Positions 1-10,256 of a DNA stretch of 64,000 nucleotides are shown here, one piece after another. Below the pieces are notes generated by a model, which was given only the letters and a program-made list of their open reading frames with translations, had not been told where the DNA came from and did no database searches. The DNA comes from an uncultured Oscillospiraceae bacterium. Its GTDB lineage: Bacteria; Bacillota; Clostridia; Oscillospirales; Acutalibacteraceae. The number at the start of each line of letters is the position of its first letter. Position 1 is the stretch's first letter. The position numbers were made by a program, and so were the translations under genes. The stretch is taken from positions 6,052-70,051 of the forward strand of contig USCI01000003.1 of NCBI GenBank assembly GCA_900553255.1. Direction: 5' to 3'.

Positions 1-1
1 C

Positions 2-2716
2 GCGGTCTATCAGGAAGCATATGCCGGGCAAATCGGTTCGGGCCGAATTGAGATAGCGGCCGCGCAGGGCTTTGAAACATCCGATGAAGTCCGCGTCGAG
101 CAGGATTACCTTGGGGAAGAGGGCGATAGCCTCTACACGCCGGAGGGTTCGACGGTTGCTTGGACTTTCACGGCGGAATCGGCGGGCTTGTATACCCTCA
201 AAGTGCGGTACTGCCCTGTGGAAGGCAAAGGCGTAGACATCCAACGGGCAGTACTGATCAATGGAGATCAGCCCTTTGAGGAGGCAGGGAATCTCCTGTT
301 CCCCAGGATATGGGTCAATGCTGTGGAGACATTTGAACAGGACATCTACGGCAACGATATCCGTCCTTCCCAGATAGAAGCGCCCGCATGGATAGAAAAA
401 ACCGTATACGACAGTGATGGCTATTACAGCGAACCGTTGGCGTTTTATCTGGAGGCGGGGGAAAATACCATCACGCTGAAAGCCGTCAACGAGCCGATGA
501 TGCTCGGCGCCCTGACTTTCGAGGCCGCACAACCGCTGTGTTCTTACGCACAGGTGAAGGAGGCATACGAGCGGGAAGGCTATACAGAGGTCACGGATCA
601 GCTTCTGACCATTCAGGGAGAGGCAGCCGCCTTCAAAACGTCGGCCACACTGTACCCTACAACCGATCGCACATCGCCCGCCACCGAGCCGTATGAGGAG
701 TCTGTGATTCGACTCAATACCATCGGCGGTTCCCGCTGGGCTTACACCGGCCAGTGCATTGTCTGGAACTTTTCGGTGCCGGTGTCCGGTCTGTACCGTA
801 TGGCCATAAAGGTGCGGCAGAACACACTGACGGGTGTGGTATCCGGCCGGCGGATTTATATTGACGGCGCCGTACCTTTTTTCGAAATGAACGCGGTTTC
901 TTTCCGCTACAGCGCGAACTGGCAAAGCGTAGTTCTCGGAGGAGAAGAAGACCCTTTTCTGTTTTATCTGGAGGCCGGCGATCACCAACTGATGATTGAG
1001 GTGACGCCAGGCAAGATGGGAGAGGTTCTGCAGGAAGCCGAGGACATTCTTCTGGAAATCAATACAATTTATCGGGAAATTCTGGTGGTGACCGGCTCAA
1101 GTCCCGACTACAACCGGGATTACCGGCTGGATACGCTGATCCCGGAGACACTTGAGAACATGCTACGCCAATATGAGCGGCTAATGGCGGTGATTGGGAC
1201 TCTTCAGGCCTTTACAGGAGAGGAAAGCAACGACAACATCGGCACTCTGAAAACCGTAGCGCGTCAACTCAAGAGCATGGCGGAAAACCCCAACAAAATC
1301 GCGCGAAATTTCAGCTATTTCAAAACCAATATCGGCTCGATGGGTACGTGGCTCAACCAGAACCGACAGCAGCCGCTGGAGATTGATTACATAACGGTTT
1401 ATTCAGGAGACCGGCAGCCGAGCAGTCCCAATGCGGGCTTCTGGGAGCTGCTGCGATTCCATATGCGCAACTTTATCGACTCCTTTATCAAGGATTACGA
1501 TTCAGTGGGCAACCGGATGGCCGATAGCAGCGTTCCCGGCGTTACGGTCTGGATCTCGACCGGCCGGGATCAGATGCAGACTCTGAAATCCATCATCAAC
1601 GACACGTTCGTTCCCACATACGGCATCCCGGTAGACCTCAAGCTGGTCACCCAGGGGACTCTGCTCTCCGCGACGATTGCCGGCATAGGACCGGATGTGG
1701 CACTGGGTGTGGCCATGACCGATCCCGTCAACTACGCCCTGCGGGGTGCGGTGGAGGATTTAAGACAGTTTGAGGGGTTTAACGAGGTGTACGGGTGGTT
1801 TAACCCCGAACTGTTTGTCCCCTACAGGCTTAACGGGGGATACTATGCCCTGCCCGAAACCCAGGGCTTTCCCGTCATGTTTTATCGTACCGACATTCTC
1901 AGCGAGCTGGGTGTATCCATACCCGAAACGTGGGAGGATGTTATTGCGCTGATTTCGGTGCTCAGTAAGCAGAGCATGGAATTCGGCCTATCCAACACGA
2001 TCGATGTCAACACCTTTTATATGCTGCTGATGCAAAGCGGCGGGCAGGTGTATACCGAGGATGAAACCGCCACGGCGCTGGATTCCAATGCATCGGTAGC
2101 CGCCTTCAAAAAATGGGCGAATTTTTACGTGAACTACAAGGTGTCCCGAGAGGTAGACCTGCTTAACCGATTCCGGGTCGGTGAGATTCCGATAGGGATT
2201 TCCGATTTTTCTCTTTACAACTCTCTGCAGGTGTCGGCTCCGGAAATCAAAGGACTATGGTCTTTTACAACTGTCCCGGGGACCCGGCAGGAGGATGGAA
2301 GCATCGACTGTAGTACAGTGCTTACCTCGACAGCCAGTGTGCTCATGTCGGGCTCGGAAAATCCGGAAGGCGCGTGGACATTCCTGAGATGGTGGGTATC
2401 CGCGGATGCACAGACACGGTTTGGTACAGAGATGGAGAGCGTTTTGGGAGAATCTGCCCGGTATCCCACGGCGAATATGGAGGCGTTTTCTCGGCTGCCC
2501 TGGTCGAAGACCGAACTGGCCGCCCTTCAGGCGCAACAGGCGACAGCCAAGGGTATTGCCCAGGTACCGGGCAGCTACTATTTGTCGCGGCATTTGACCA
2601 ACGCAATCCGCCGGGTGGTTCTCCACGATGCGGATGCCAAAGACACCCTGCTGGACTATGTGTATGTCATTAACAAGGAGATTGCCAATAAGCGGAAGGA
2701 ATTTCACATGTCCTGA
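2..2716 (+). CDS. Extracellular solute-binding protein with N-terminal beta-sandwich repeats (5' end outside window)
   Basis: The frame is open from the left edge, so the gene is cut; 904 residues are visible. Roughly residues 45-165 and 200-330 are two related beta-sandwich (CBM6/galactose-binding-like) units, each with a phrase like SAGLYTLKV or VSGLYRMAI. A helical linker follows. From about residue 515 to 870 it resembles a family 1 sugar-binding protein, with GPDVALGV, ALPETQGFPVMFYRTD and GIPETWEDV-like segments. The predicted role is to capture a carbohydrate outside the membrane and pass it to the two permeases that follow (27 bp gap). The fused sandwich domains are unusual for a binding protein, which is normally about 400-550 residues. 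The signal peptide and true start are not visible. Confidence 0.85.
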   Translation, partial: AVYQEAYAGQIGSGRIEIAAAQGFETSDEVRVEQDYLGEEGDSLYTPEGSTVAWTFTAESAGLYTLKVRYCPVEGKGVDIQRAVLINGDQPFEEAGNLLFPRIWVNAVETFEQDIYGNDIRPSQIEAPAWIEKTVYDSDGYYSEPLAFYLEAGENTITLKAVNEPMMLGALTFEAAQPLCSYAQVKEAYEREGYTEVTDQLLTIQGEAAAFKTSATLYPTTDRTSPATEPYEESVIRLNTIGGSRWAYTGQCIVWNFSVPVSGLYRMAIKVRQNTLTGVVSGRRIYIDGAVPFFEMNAVSFRYSANWQSVVLGGEEDPFLFYLEAGDHQLMIEVTPGKMGEVLQEAEDILLEINTIYREILVVTGSSPDYNRDYRLDTLIPETLENMLRQYERLMAVIGTLQAFTGEESNDNIGTLKTVARQLKSMAENPNKIARNFSYFKTNIGSMGTWLNQNRQQPLEIDYITVYSGDRQPSSPNAGFWELLRFHMRNFIDSFIKDYDSVGNRMADSSVPGVTVWISTGRDQMQTLKSIINDTFVPTYGIPVDLKLVTQGTLLSATIAGIGPDVALGVAMTDPVNYALRGAVEDLRQFEGFNEVYGWFNPELFVPYRLNGGYYALPETQGFPVMFYRTDILSELGVSIPETWEDVIALISVLSKQSMEFGLSNTIDVNTFYMLLMQSGGQVYTEDETATALDSNASVAAFKKWANFYVNYKVSREVDLLNRFRVGEIPIGISDFSLYNSLQVSAPEIKGLWSFTTVPGTRQEDGSIDCSTVLTSTASVLMSGSENPEGAWTFLRWWVSADAQTRFGTEMESVLGESARYPTANMEAFSRLPWSKTELAALQAQQATAKGIAQVPGSYYLSRHLTNAIRRVVLHDADAKDTLLDYVYVINKEIANKRKEFHMS

Positions 2717-2743
2717 CATCAGAAGCAGAAAGGAACAGGTCCC

Positions 2744-3676
2744 ATGAACAGAGAAACGCAGCGAAAAGGGTTGGGGGCATACCTGGCCGGCAAAGGCCGG
2801 GAAGCCGTGCGAAACTGGGACTGCTATGTGTTTTTGCTTCCCTTCCTGCTAATATTTTCGGTATTTGTGATTGCCCCGGTTTTCATGTCCATCTACTACA
2901 GTTTCACCTACTACAATATTCTGCAGCCTCCCCAGTTTGTGGGATGGCAGAATTATCAGAACCTGTTTGTAGGGGACGATGTGTTTCTGACTGCGCTGAA
3001 AAACACCTTTCTTCTGGCGGTTATCACGGGTCCGGTAGGGTATATTGCCTCTCTGCTCACGGCCTGGTGCATCAACGAGCTGTCCGCTCCCCTGCGTGCG
3101 GTGATGGTTACCGTCATGTATGCCCCTTCCATCTGCGGAGGTGCCTACATGATCTGGAAGGTACTGTTCAGCGGTGATGCCTATGGCTACCTGAATGGAA
3201 TTCTTATGAGTCTGGGCCTTATCTACGAGCCGGTTCAGTGGCTGACGGACACGAATTATATGCTGGGAGTCAGCATGGTGGTTATGTTGTGGATGAGCTT
3301 GGGATCCGGTTTTCTTTCTTTTGTTGCGGGTTTCCAGACGATCGACAAATCCATGTATGAGGCGGGGTACGTGGAGGGCATCCGTAACCGCTGGCAGGAA
3401 CTATGGTTTATCACCTTGCCCATGATGAAGCCGCAGCTGATGTTCGGCGCCGTCATGAGCATAACGGGTGCGTTTTCCTGCGGTGCCGTGCAGGAGGCGT
3501 TGTTCGGCAACCCGAGCACCGATTATGCTGCACACACCCTGCTCAACCACATGAACGACTATGGCGGAGTGCGGTTTGAAATGGGATATGCCTGCGCCAT
3601 TGCCACCTTTTTGTTTGTGGTGATGATGGGCTGCAACGGCCTGGTACAGAAGCTGCTGCGAAAAGTAGGCACGTGA
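2744..3676 (+). CDS. Sugar ABC transporter permease (MalF/UgpA type)
   Basis: A 310-residue inner-membrane permease with six predicted membrane segments, the first near residues 28-50. The cytoplasmic coupling loop (EAA loop) is visible near residue 205 as YEAGYVEGIRNRWQELWFIT, followed by LP. It should form a heterodimer with the next gene product and take substrate from the solute-binding protein encoded just upstream. An AGAAAGGA ribosome binding site precedes the ATG. No ATPase gene is present in the locus, so a shared MsmK-type ATPase elsewhere is inferred. Confidence 0.92.
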   Translation: MNRETQRKGLGAYLAGKGREAVRNWDCYVFLLPFLLIFSVFVIAPVFMSIYYSFTYYNILQPPQFVGWQNYQNLFVGDDVFLTALKNTFLLAVITGPVGYIASLLTAWCINELSAPLRAVMVTVMYAPSICGGAYMIWKVLFSGDAYGYLNGILMSLGLIYEPVQWLTDTNYMLGVSMVVMLWMSLGSGFLSFVAGFQTIDKSMYEAGYVEGIRNRWQELWFITLPMMKPQLMFGAVMSITGAFSCGAVQEALFGNPSTDYAAHTLLNHMNDYGGVRFEMGYACAIATFLFVVMMGCNGLVQKLLRKVGT

Positions 3677-3767
3677 GTCCAGGGGGGTGGAGGACGGGCT
3701 TTGCCCGGGAAAAGGGAACGGGTCTCAAAGGGATCCGGCTGAGCTCTGCGAAAGGAATGGTCTTGCT

Positions 3768-4655
3768 ATGTTGAGCGCAAAGAGGGGGGCTTCCAAAAAA
3801 TTCCGGCACGGGCAGCGGCATATCGGACGGAGCCTTGCAGGCCGAATCGGCAACTTTCTGATGCTGTGCGTGATCGGCGGATTTATGGCGATGCCTCTCG
3901 TCTATATCGTCAGCAGTGCATTCAAGCCCCTCGATGAGTTGTTTGTGTATCCGCCGCGGTTTTTTGTGCATAATCCGACCCTTGCCAACTTTCAGAATCT
4001 TTCCGTGCTTATGGGAGATTCCTGGGTGCCAATGTCGCGGTATTTTTTCAACACGCTGGCCATCACGGCCTTGGCGGTTCTTGGGCAACTGGTGGTATCG
4101 TCGCTGGCCGCTTATGTACTGGAGAAGCGGCGGTTTCCCGGGCGGGAATTCATTTTCCGGCTTGTGGTGCTTTCGCTGATGTTCTCAACCTCGGTCACAG
4201 CCATCCCCTCCTATATTATTATGAGCCGGATAGGGTGGGTGGATACGTTGGCATCCCTGATTGTACCGGCCATCGCGTCCTCTCTCGGCTTGTTCCTGAT
4301 GAAGCAGTTTATGTGCAACATACCGGATAGTCTGTTGGAAGCCGCCCGTATTGACGGGGCCACCGAACTGCAGATTTTTTTCCGCATCGCGATGCCTATG
4401 GTTAAACCCGCATGGCTGACCCTGATCATTTTCGGGTTTCAGAGTATGTGGGGCATGACCGGAGGAAATTACATTTTTTCAGAAGAGCTGAAGCCTCTTA
4501 ACTACGCGCTCAACCAGATTCTCAGCGGAGGAGTAGCCCGTGCGGGCGCAGGTTCTGCTGTATCACTGATTCTGATCATCCCCCCTATTGCCGTGTTTAT
4601 TATCTCCCAGAGCAATATTCTGCAGACCATGGCATCGTCGGGAATCAAAGAGTAA
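3768..4655 (+). CDS. Carbohydrate ABC transporter permease (MalG/UgpE type)
   Basis: A 295-residue permease and partner of the preceding one. Its EAA loop reads LEAARIDGATELQIFFRIAM followed by P, close to the family consensus. The start is placed at ATG 3768, with AAAGGA 11 bases upstream. An in-frame GTG at 3687 would add 27 residues rich in charged and polar residues, without membrane or signal character, and lacks a good ribosome binding site. The C-terminus ends in a short polar tail after the sixth membrane segment. Confidence 0.92.
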   Translation: MLSAKRGASKKFRHGQRHIGRSLAGRIGNFLMLCVIGGFMAMPLVYIVSSAFKPLDELFVYPPRFFVHNPTLANFQNLSVLMGDSWVPMSRYFFNTLAITALAVLGQLVVSSLAAYVLEKRRFPGREFIFRLVVLSLMFSTSVTAIPSYIIMSRIGWVDTLASLIVPAIASSLGLFLMKQFMCNIPDSLLEAARIDGATELQIFFRIAMPMVKPAWLTLIIFGFQSMWGMTGGNYIFSEELKPLNYALNQILSGGVARAGAGSAVSLILIIPPIAVFIISQSNILQTMASSGIKE

Positions 4656-4668
4656 GCCGGGAGGAGAG

Positions 4669-6765
4669 ATGGGATTGAAACGCAAAACCTGGGCGGCAGG
4701 CCTGCTGCTTCCCATACTGCTGCTGTCATACAGTATGCCGTCGGCGGCGGAGAATCCGTTTTACAGCTATACATACGATGCCGAGGAGAATCCTGTATTT
4801 GCTCCCGACGCTGTGGTTACCGACCGCGTGATTACCGGGTCCTCGCTGGGAACGGCCAACTTTTCGAATCCATCGGATCTGTTTGTGGCTGAGACCGGAG
4901 AGCTTTATCTGGTGGATTCGGATAACAACCGGATTCTGGTGCTGAATGAGCAGATGGAACTTATCCGGGAGATCACCGCGGTGACGGACGGCAATGAGAC
5001 ACTGACCTTTCAGAAGCCACAGGGCATCTATATCCGGGATGCCGAAATCTATGTAGCGGATACCGGCAACCAGCGTCTTGTGGTCTTTGATGAGGAAGAT
5101 AAGGTATTGCGGGTGATTGGCGCACCGGTATCCGGATCGCTGCCCGATACGTTTGATTACAAGCCAACCAAAGTGCTGGTAGATTCGGCCGGCCGAATTT
5201 TCGTCATATCGTCCGGTTTCAACATGGGGCTGATCGAACTGGACAAATACGGCGATTTTGTGGGGTGTCTTGGCGCGAACACCGTAAAAGTAACATTGTT
5301 CGACCTGTTCTGGCGTCTGATTTCCACCCAGGAGCAGATCGACCGGATGGAGTCCTTTGTGCCGACGGAATATAACAATATGAGCCTCGACGAGGACGAT
5401 TTTCTTTATGTCACCAGCAACAGCTATACGCAGAGCGAATATGCGTCGGGAACCGCAACGCCGGTGCGTAAGCTCAATGCCAAGGGGATCGACATTCTGC
5501 GCATCACCCGAAAACCTCTGCCCTACGGGGATCCGCTAGTAGTGGCTACGGGCAACTATCGGGGGGCTTCCTCTCTGGTGGATGTGTGTACGCTTGGTTA
5601 CGGTATGTATGCGATTCTCGATGCCAACCGCTGTCGGGTATTTGTCTATAATGCGGACGGGGAAATGCTGTTTGCTTTCGGAACGCCCGGCAGCGTCAAG
5701 GGGAGCCTGCGGGTACCAACGGCCATGGAATACCACGACGGGGTCTTCTATGTGCTGGATTCCGACAAAATGAGCTTAACGGCATACCGGCTTAGTGAAT
5801 ACGGCCGCATGCTGTATACCACCGCCCAGTATCACTATGGAAGCCGGTATGATGAGGAAGCGGAGCTTTGGGCGGAGATTGCGCAGCTGAACATGAACAA
5901 CACCAATGCCCTGACAGGCCTGGGTAAATCGGCCTATCGCCGTCAGGCGTTTGCGGAAGCCATGGAGTATTTTAAGCTGGCCGAAGACCGCACCAACTAT
6001 TCTGCAGCGTTTAAAATGTATCGCAGCCAGCGAATAGGTATACTGTTTCCCTATCTGATGACCGGGATTTTGGGATTTTGCGTGTTGCTGTTTGTATACA
6101 GCCTGTGGCGGAAACGGCATCCTGCCAAGGCGTTGGCCCCCCACAGTTATCGGGGGACTTTGCAGTATTCGCGATATGTGGTATTTCATCCCTTTGACGG
6201 GTTCTGGGATTTAAAATGCGAAAAGCGCGGCAGCATGAAAGCGGCCATAACCCTGTTGGGCCTTGCTTGTATCGTGATGGCGGTCTATAGCCGTTTTACC
6301 GGATTCATCTTTACCACCGGGCGAGTCGAGGAGATCAACCTGCTGGTGGAGGCGCTTAAGGTAGCGGCTCCCCTCCTGCTGTTTTGCGTATGTAACTGGT
6401 GTGTTACCTCTCTGATGAACGGCGAAGGGAAATTCCGGGACATTGTGATGGCATCGTGCTATGCGTTGACCCCCATGATCTGGCTGCTTCCCCTTGCCAC
6501 GATTTTCAGTCATTTTCTGATCCAGGAGGATGCGGCATTTCTGCAATTTTTGGTGGGTCTGGCGCTTTTCTGGACGGTGATTCTGCTCATCTGTGCCAAC
6601 CGGCAGATTCATGATTATACTATGGGGAAGACACTGGCGGTACTCCTCATCACCCTGCTGGTGATGGTGATTGTGCTGTTTCTTGCCGTGTTGGCCTTTG
6701 CGCTGATTCAGCAGTTTCTGGCATTCATCAGGGATCTGAGTACAGAAATTTCCATGAGGCTGTAA
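4669..6765 (+). CDS. Exported NHL-repeat protein fused to a Yip1-type membrane domain
   Basis: A 698-residue protein starting at ATG 4669 with GAGGAG directly upstream. Residues 1-28 are a signal peptide. Residues 45-380 carry repeated blade motifs such as NPSDLFVAETGELYLVDSDN and KPQGIYIRDAEIYVADTGNQ, typical of NHL beta-propellers. A short TPR-like helical stretch (NALTGLGKSAYRRQAF) follows, then a membrane segment near residue 455. The last 180 residues are a multi-span Yip1-type domain starting at the segment FHPFDGFWDLK. The topology suggests an extracellular propeller on a membrane base. It lies between the two permease sets. The biochemical function is unknown; a surface scaffold or sensor for glycan uptake is only inferred. 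Confidence 0.8.
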   Translation: MGLKRKTWAAGLLLPILLLSYSMPSAAENPFYSYTYDAEENPVFAPDAVVTDRVITGSSLGTANFSNPSDLFVAETGELYLVDSDNNRILVLNEQMELIREITAVTDGNETLTFQKPQGIYIRDAEIYVADTGNQRLVVFDEEDKVLRVIGAPVSGSLPDTFDYKPTKVLVDSAGRIFVISSGFNMGLIELDKYGDFVGCLGANTVKVTLFDLFWRLISTQEQIDRMESFVPTEYNNMSLDEDDFLYVTSNSYTQSEYASGTATPVRKLNAKGIDILRITRKPLPYGDPLVVATGNYRGASSLVDVCTLGYGMYAILDANRCRVFVYNADGEMLFAFGTPGSVKGSLRVPTAMEYHDGVFYVLDSDKMSLTAYRLSEYGRMLYTTAQYHYGSRYDEEAELWAEIAQLNMNNTNALTGLGKSAYRRQAFAEAMEYFKLAEDRTNYSAAFKMYRSQRIGILFPYLMTGILGFCVLLFVYSLWRKRHPAKALAPHSYRGTLQYSRYVVFHPFDGFWDLKCEKRGSMKAAITLLGLACIVMAVYSRFTGFIFTTGRVEEINLLVEALKVAAPLLLFCVCNWCVTSLMNGEGKFRDIVMASCYALTPMIWLLPLATIFSHFLIQEDAAFLQFLVGLALFWTVILLICANRQIHDYTMGKTLAVLLITLLVMVIVLFLAVLAFALIQQFLAFIRDLSTEISMRL

Positions 6766-6783
6766 GGGAGAAAGGATGAGGGT

Positions 6784-9345
6784 ATGAAACAATACGGCAG
6801 CAAAGCCCTGTGCCGGATCCTGTGCCTCGTTGTTTGTCTGGCACTGTATCTGCCGATGATGACCGGCTGTACACCGGAGGGAGAGAAGCAGCAAACGCAG
6901 AAACCTCAACTGATTCCCGAGGGGACGCAGGAGAATGACGTGACCAAGACCGAATACCAGGTTATGGCGCAGACGGAGGCGCTGACACTGGAAGTCAATC
7001 CGGACACTACGGCATTCCGGGTGATGGTAAGGGAAACCGGGTATGTATTTGACTCGACGGCCGGAGAGAACGCGGGGGACGCCGACAAGGCTTCCTTTAC
7101 CATAGCCTATATGGATACAAGCGGTGTGGTGCATTACATGAACACCTATGCGGATTCGGTCAAGAAGGGACAGTATACGCTTGAGAAGACGGATAACGGT
7201 ATAAAAATCGCCTACTCTCTCGGGGAAATCGAGGCGACCTATTTTGCTCCCGTTATCCTGCCGGAGGCTCGGTATCTTGCGTATTATAACGCCATGAGTT
7301 CCACCGAACAGCGTTTCATGAGGCAGTTATACTCTCTTGTGGATTTGAATAGCTACACAGGAGAAGACCGCAGGGAAATGGAGGAAAAGTATCCCCAGGC
7401 GAAAGACGGAAGGATATATGTGCTCACGTCAAATATGCAGAAAAGCATTAAGCAGCGACTGCATGATGCGCTGAAGAACGCCGGATACACGGAAGACGAC
7501 CGGATCGCAGATGCGGAATACGGGGGAGAACTGGAGCAGGCGGCGTCACCGCAGTTTCATCTGGTGGTATATTACGAATTGGACGGCGATCAGCTGTTGG
7601 TTCGAATTCCCACGGCAGAAATCTATTACAATCCCGATTTTCCAATGGAGACGCTGAGAGTGCTTCCCAATTTTGGACGCCCGGAGGAAAGCGGGTATTA
7701 TTTGCTGCCGGATGGATCTGGCTCTGTGATGGAGTTCCGCAATGGAAAGAACAACCTGCAGGAATACGATGTCAATATATACGGAGCGGACCGGTCGATT
7801 TCCTACAGTGAAACCACATTTAAGAACAAGGTGGCTGTATTTCCGATTTTCGGATGTGCCGTAGACTCAGGCAACGGGTTTCTGGCCGTGATGGAGGAGG
7901 GAGATGCACTGGCATCGGTGACCGCAGCCCCCGGAGACGCATCGGTACCCCCCTATGCTTATGCCTCCTTTACGGTACTCCAGAGGGCACAGATCTCCAC
8001 CTTTTCCACTAACGAGAATACCAATTCCTACTTCATTACACATCAGGCGTCGGTGTATGGCGGAGATTACCGTATGCGGTATTATTTTCTCACCGGGGAA
8101 GAAGCCTCGTACAGCGGCATGGCCGGGCGGTATCGACAAGTGCTCATGAAGGATCGGCAGCCGCTCGAGGCGGAAACCATGCCGCTGTACGTGCACTTGC
8201 TCGGTGAGGTGGATATTGAGAAAAACGTGTTGGGCGTAACCATCAAGGATCAGCTTCTGCTGACCTCTTTTCAGGAGGCGAAAACCATTGTTGGCGAGCT
8301 AAAGGCGCAGGGCGTAGGGGCAATGCAGGTGATTCTGACCGGGTATCTCAACGGCGGGTATCGCCAGGGATACCTGAAGAAGGCGTCGTTGTCCAAAGCG
8401 GCAGGTGGAGGGGACGGCCTGCGGGAGCTGGCGGAGTATTTGACGCAGGAAGGCGTGGCCTATGCAGTGGATGCCGATATTCAATACGCCTACGTCAAGG
8501 GGCTGTTCGGCGGCGTAAGCAGCCGGGAGACCGTCCGACTGCTCAGCCGGCAGCCCGGGACGCTCTATCCTGCGAATCCGGCATATTTTTATGCGGACAC
8601 GGCCAAGACACCCGCCTATATCCTCAACGGTGCCGGGATTGAGAAGAGCACAACAGGGCTTATCTCTCTGCTTGCAGATGAAGGCATTACCGGAGTATCG
8701 CTGCGCAGCGTGGGACGGGATATCAACGGAGATTATCATGAAAAACGGGAAACGGATAGGCAGGACTCTCTGCGGCATCTGCTGGAACAAACGGCCGTAA
8801 TCCGGGAACGGACGGACAATCTGGTACTGTCAACGGGGATTGCGCCGTTTACAAAGTTTGCGGACTCGCTTCTTGATCTGCCGTTGTCCTCCTGCAATTA
8901 CGACATCACCGATTACAGTGTACCGTTTACTGCAATGGTGCTCAGCGGGTATGTCCGCTATACCGGAGGAAGCAGCAATCTGGATTTTTCGGATCAAAGC
9001 GACCGGCTTCGTCTGCTGGAGACGGGAGCGGCACCCGCATGTACGCTGTGCGCCGAGAACGGCGACCAACTGCGATCCTCGGATTTCACTGAATTTTACG
9101 CCATTGAGTACGCCTATGTAGGCGAGCGGATCAAGGAGGATTACCGGTATGTGGCGGAAGCCGTCGGCGACTGCTGGGGACAGCCGATTCTCGGTCACAC
9201 GCGTCTTGCGGACAACGTGTACGAGACAGTATACGCAAACGGTGTACATATCCTTGTCAACTACAACACCTACGACGTGACCCTTTCAGACGGACGTTCG
9301 GTGGGGGCCTGCGATTACCTGCGGGAAGGGGGTGACGCGGCATGA
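6784..9345 (+). CDS. DUF5696-type lipoprotein
   Basis: 853 residues. The N-terminus has a signal peptide with a lipobox-like MMTGC, so the mature protein is probably lipid-anchored at Cys27-29. The body matches my memory of DUF5696 proteins that accompany sugar ABC transporters in Paenibacillus and Clostridia. A TIM-barrel-like C-terminal half (about residues 490-760) has segments such as VGAMQVILTGYLNGGY, GVAYAVDADIQYAYVKG and NLVLSTGIAPF, which could be a glycosidase-like fold. The stop overlaps the next start by four bases (ATGA), so translation is coupled. No enzymatic role can be assigned from sequence alone. Confidence 0.72.
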   Translation: MKQYGSKALCRILCLVVCLALYLPMMTGCTPEGEKQQTQKPQLIPEGTQENDVTKTEYQVMAQTEALTLEVNPDTTAFRVMVRETGYVFDSTAGENAGDADKASFTIAYMDTSGVVHYMNTYADSVKKGQYTLEKTDNGIKIAYSLGEIEATYFAPVILPEARYLAYYNAMSSTEQRFMRQLYSLVDLNSYTGEDRREMEEKYPQAKDGRIYVLTSNMQKSIKQRLHDALKNAGYTEDDRIADAEYGGELEQAASPQFHLVVYYELDGDQLLVRIPTAEIYYNPDFPMETLRVLPNFGRPEESGYYLLPDGSGSVMEFRNGKNNLQEYDVNIYGADRSISYSETTFKNKVAVFPIFGCAVDSGNGFLAVMEEGDALASVTAAPGDASVPPYAYASFTVLQRAQISTFSTNENTNSYFITHQASVYGGDYRMRYYFLTGEEASYSGMAGRYRQVLMKDRQPLEAETMPLYVHLLGEVDIEKNVLGVTIKDQLLLTSFQEAKTIVGELKAQGVGAMQVILTGYLNGGYRQGYLKKASLSKAAGGGDGLRELAEYLTQEGVAYAVDADIQYAYVKGLFGGVSSRETVRLLSRQPGTLYPANPAYFYADTAKTPAYILNGAGIEKSTTGLISLLADEGITGVSLRSVGRDINGDYHEKRETDRQDSLRHLLEQTAVIRERTDNLVLSTGIAPFTKFADSLLDLPLSSCNYDITDYSVPFTAMVLSGYVRYTGGSSNLDFSDQSDRLRLLETGAAPACTLCAENGDQLRSSDFTEFYAIEYAYVGERIKEDYRYVAEAVGDCWGQPILGHTRLADNVYETVYANGVHILVNYNTYDVTLSDGRSVGACDYLREGGDAA

Positions 9346-10238
9346 CAAAGCATCGGGTTACCCTGGAAAGCCGTCAGAGGCGGTTGGGGTATGCGTTCAT
9401 TGCACCGTTTATTGTCGGACTGCTGGTGTTTGTGCTCTGGCCTTTTTTTCAGTCGGTAACCTTCAGTTTCTGCAACCTGACCATGACGGATACAGGTTAT
9501 CAACTGGAATTTGTGGGGTTGGAAAACTATCGGGAGATTTTTCTGGTGAATCCCCAATACCGGCAATATCTGCTTGAATCCTTGCAGGACATGGCTATCA
9601 ACGTACCGGTTTGCGTACTGTTCGCTTTTTTTGTGGCCAGTCTGCTCAACGCCAAATTTGTCGGCCGTTCTGTCGCCAGAGTGATCCTGTTTCTACCGGT
9701 GATTGTGTCCTCTGGTCTGGTGACAAAGCTGCTGAAAGGATACACCATGGAGACCCTGACCTCCGCCACCGAAACGGCGGCGGGAGCGGGGCTGTCGGGA
9801 GCAATCGTGAACCTGATGAACCGTATGAGCCTGAGTCCCACGCTGGTCGGTTTTATCTCTGGCTCGGTGGATCGGATTTCGGATATTCTTACCATGGCGG
9901 CGGTGCCCATCATTATTTTTCTGGCCGGCCTTCAGTCCGTTTCCCCTTCGATTTTTGAAGCCTCTTATATCGAAGGTGCGACCAAGTGGGAAGTGTTTTG
10001 GAAGATATGCCTGCCCATGGTCAGTCCGCTGATCCTGGTCACCATTGTGTACAGCGTCATTGATTCTTTTACAAACGTCAGCAATCCGGTGATATCGGAT
10101 ATTCACAGCACCATATTTGAGAGCATAAAATTCGGCGTTGGCACAGCCAAAGCGCTGAGCTACATGCTTATCATGGGAATTATTCTGGCGGTGGTGTATA
10201 AGATCGTGTCCCGTTTTGTTTTCTACCAGGATCGCTAG
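9342..10238 (+). CDS. Sugar ABC transporter permease, second set (MalF/UgpA type)
   Basis: 298 residues, six predicted membrane segments, EAA loop FEASYIEGATKWEVFWKICL followed by P near residue 205. Between the first segments it keeps the typical FxNLT...FVGLENYREIF region. It is translationally coupled to the DUF5696 gene. It forms the second permease pair of the locus with the next gene, which implies either two substrates or two uptake steps. Confidence 0.92.
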   Translation: MTKHRVTLESRQRRLGYAFIAPFIVGLLVFVLWPFFQSVTFSFCNLTMTDTGYQLEFVGLENYREIFLVNPQYRQYLLESLQDMAINVPVCVLFAFFVASLLNAKFVGRSVARVILFLPVIVSSGLVTKLLKGYTMETLTSATETAAGAGLSGAIVNLMNRMSLSPTLVGFISGSVDRISDILTMAAVPIIIFLAGLQSVSPSIFEASYIEGATKWEVFWKICLPMVSPLILVTIVYSVIDSFTNVSNPVISDIHSTIFESIKFGVGTAKALSYMLIMGIILAVVYKIVSRFVFYQDR

Positions 10239-10256
10239 AAAAAGGGGGGAGAGCCT

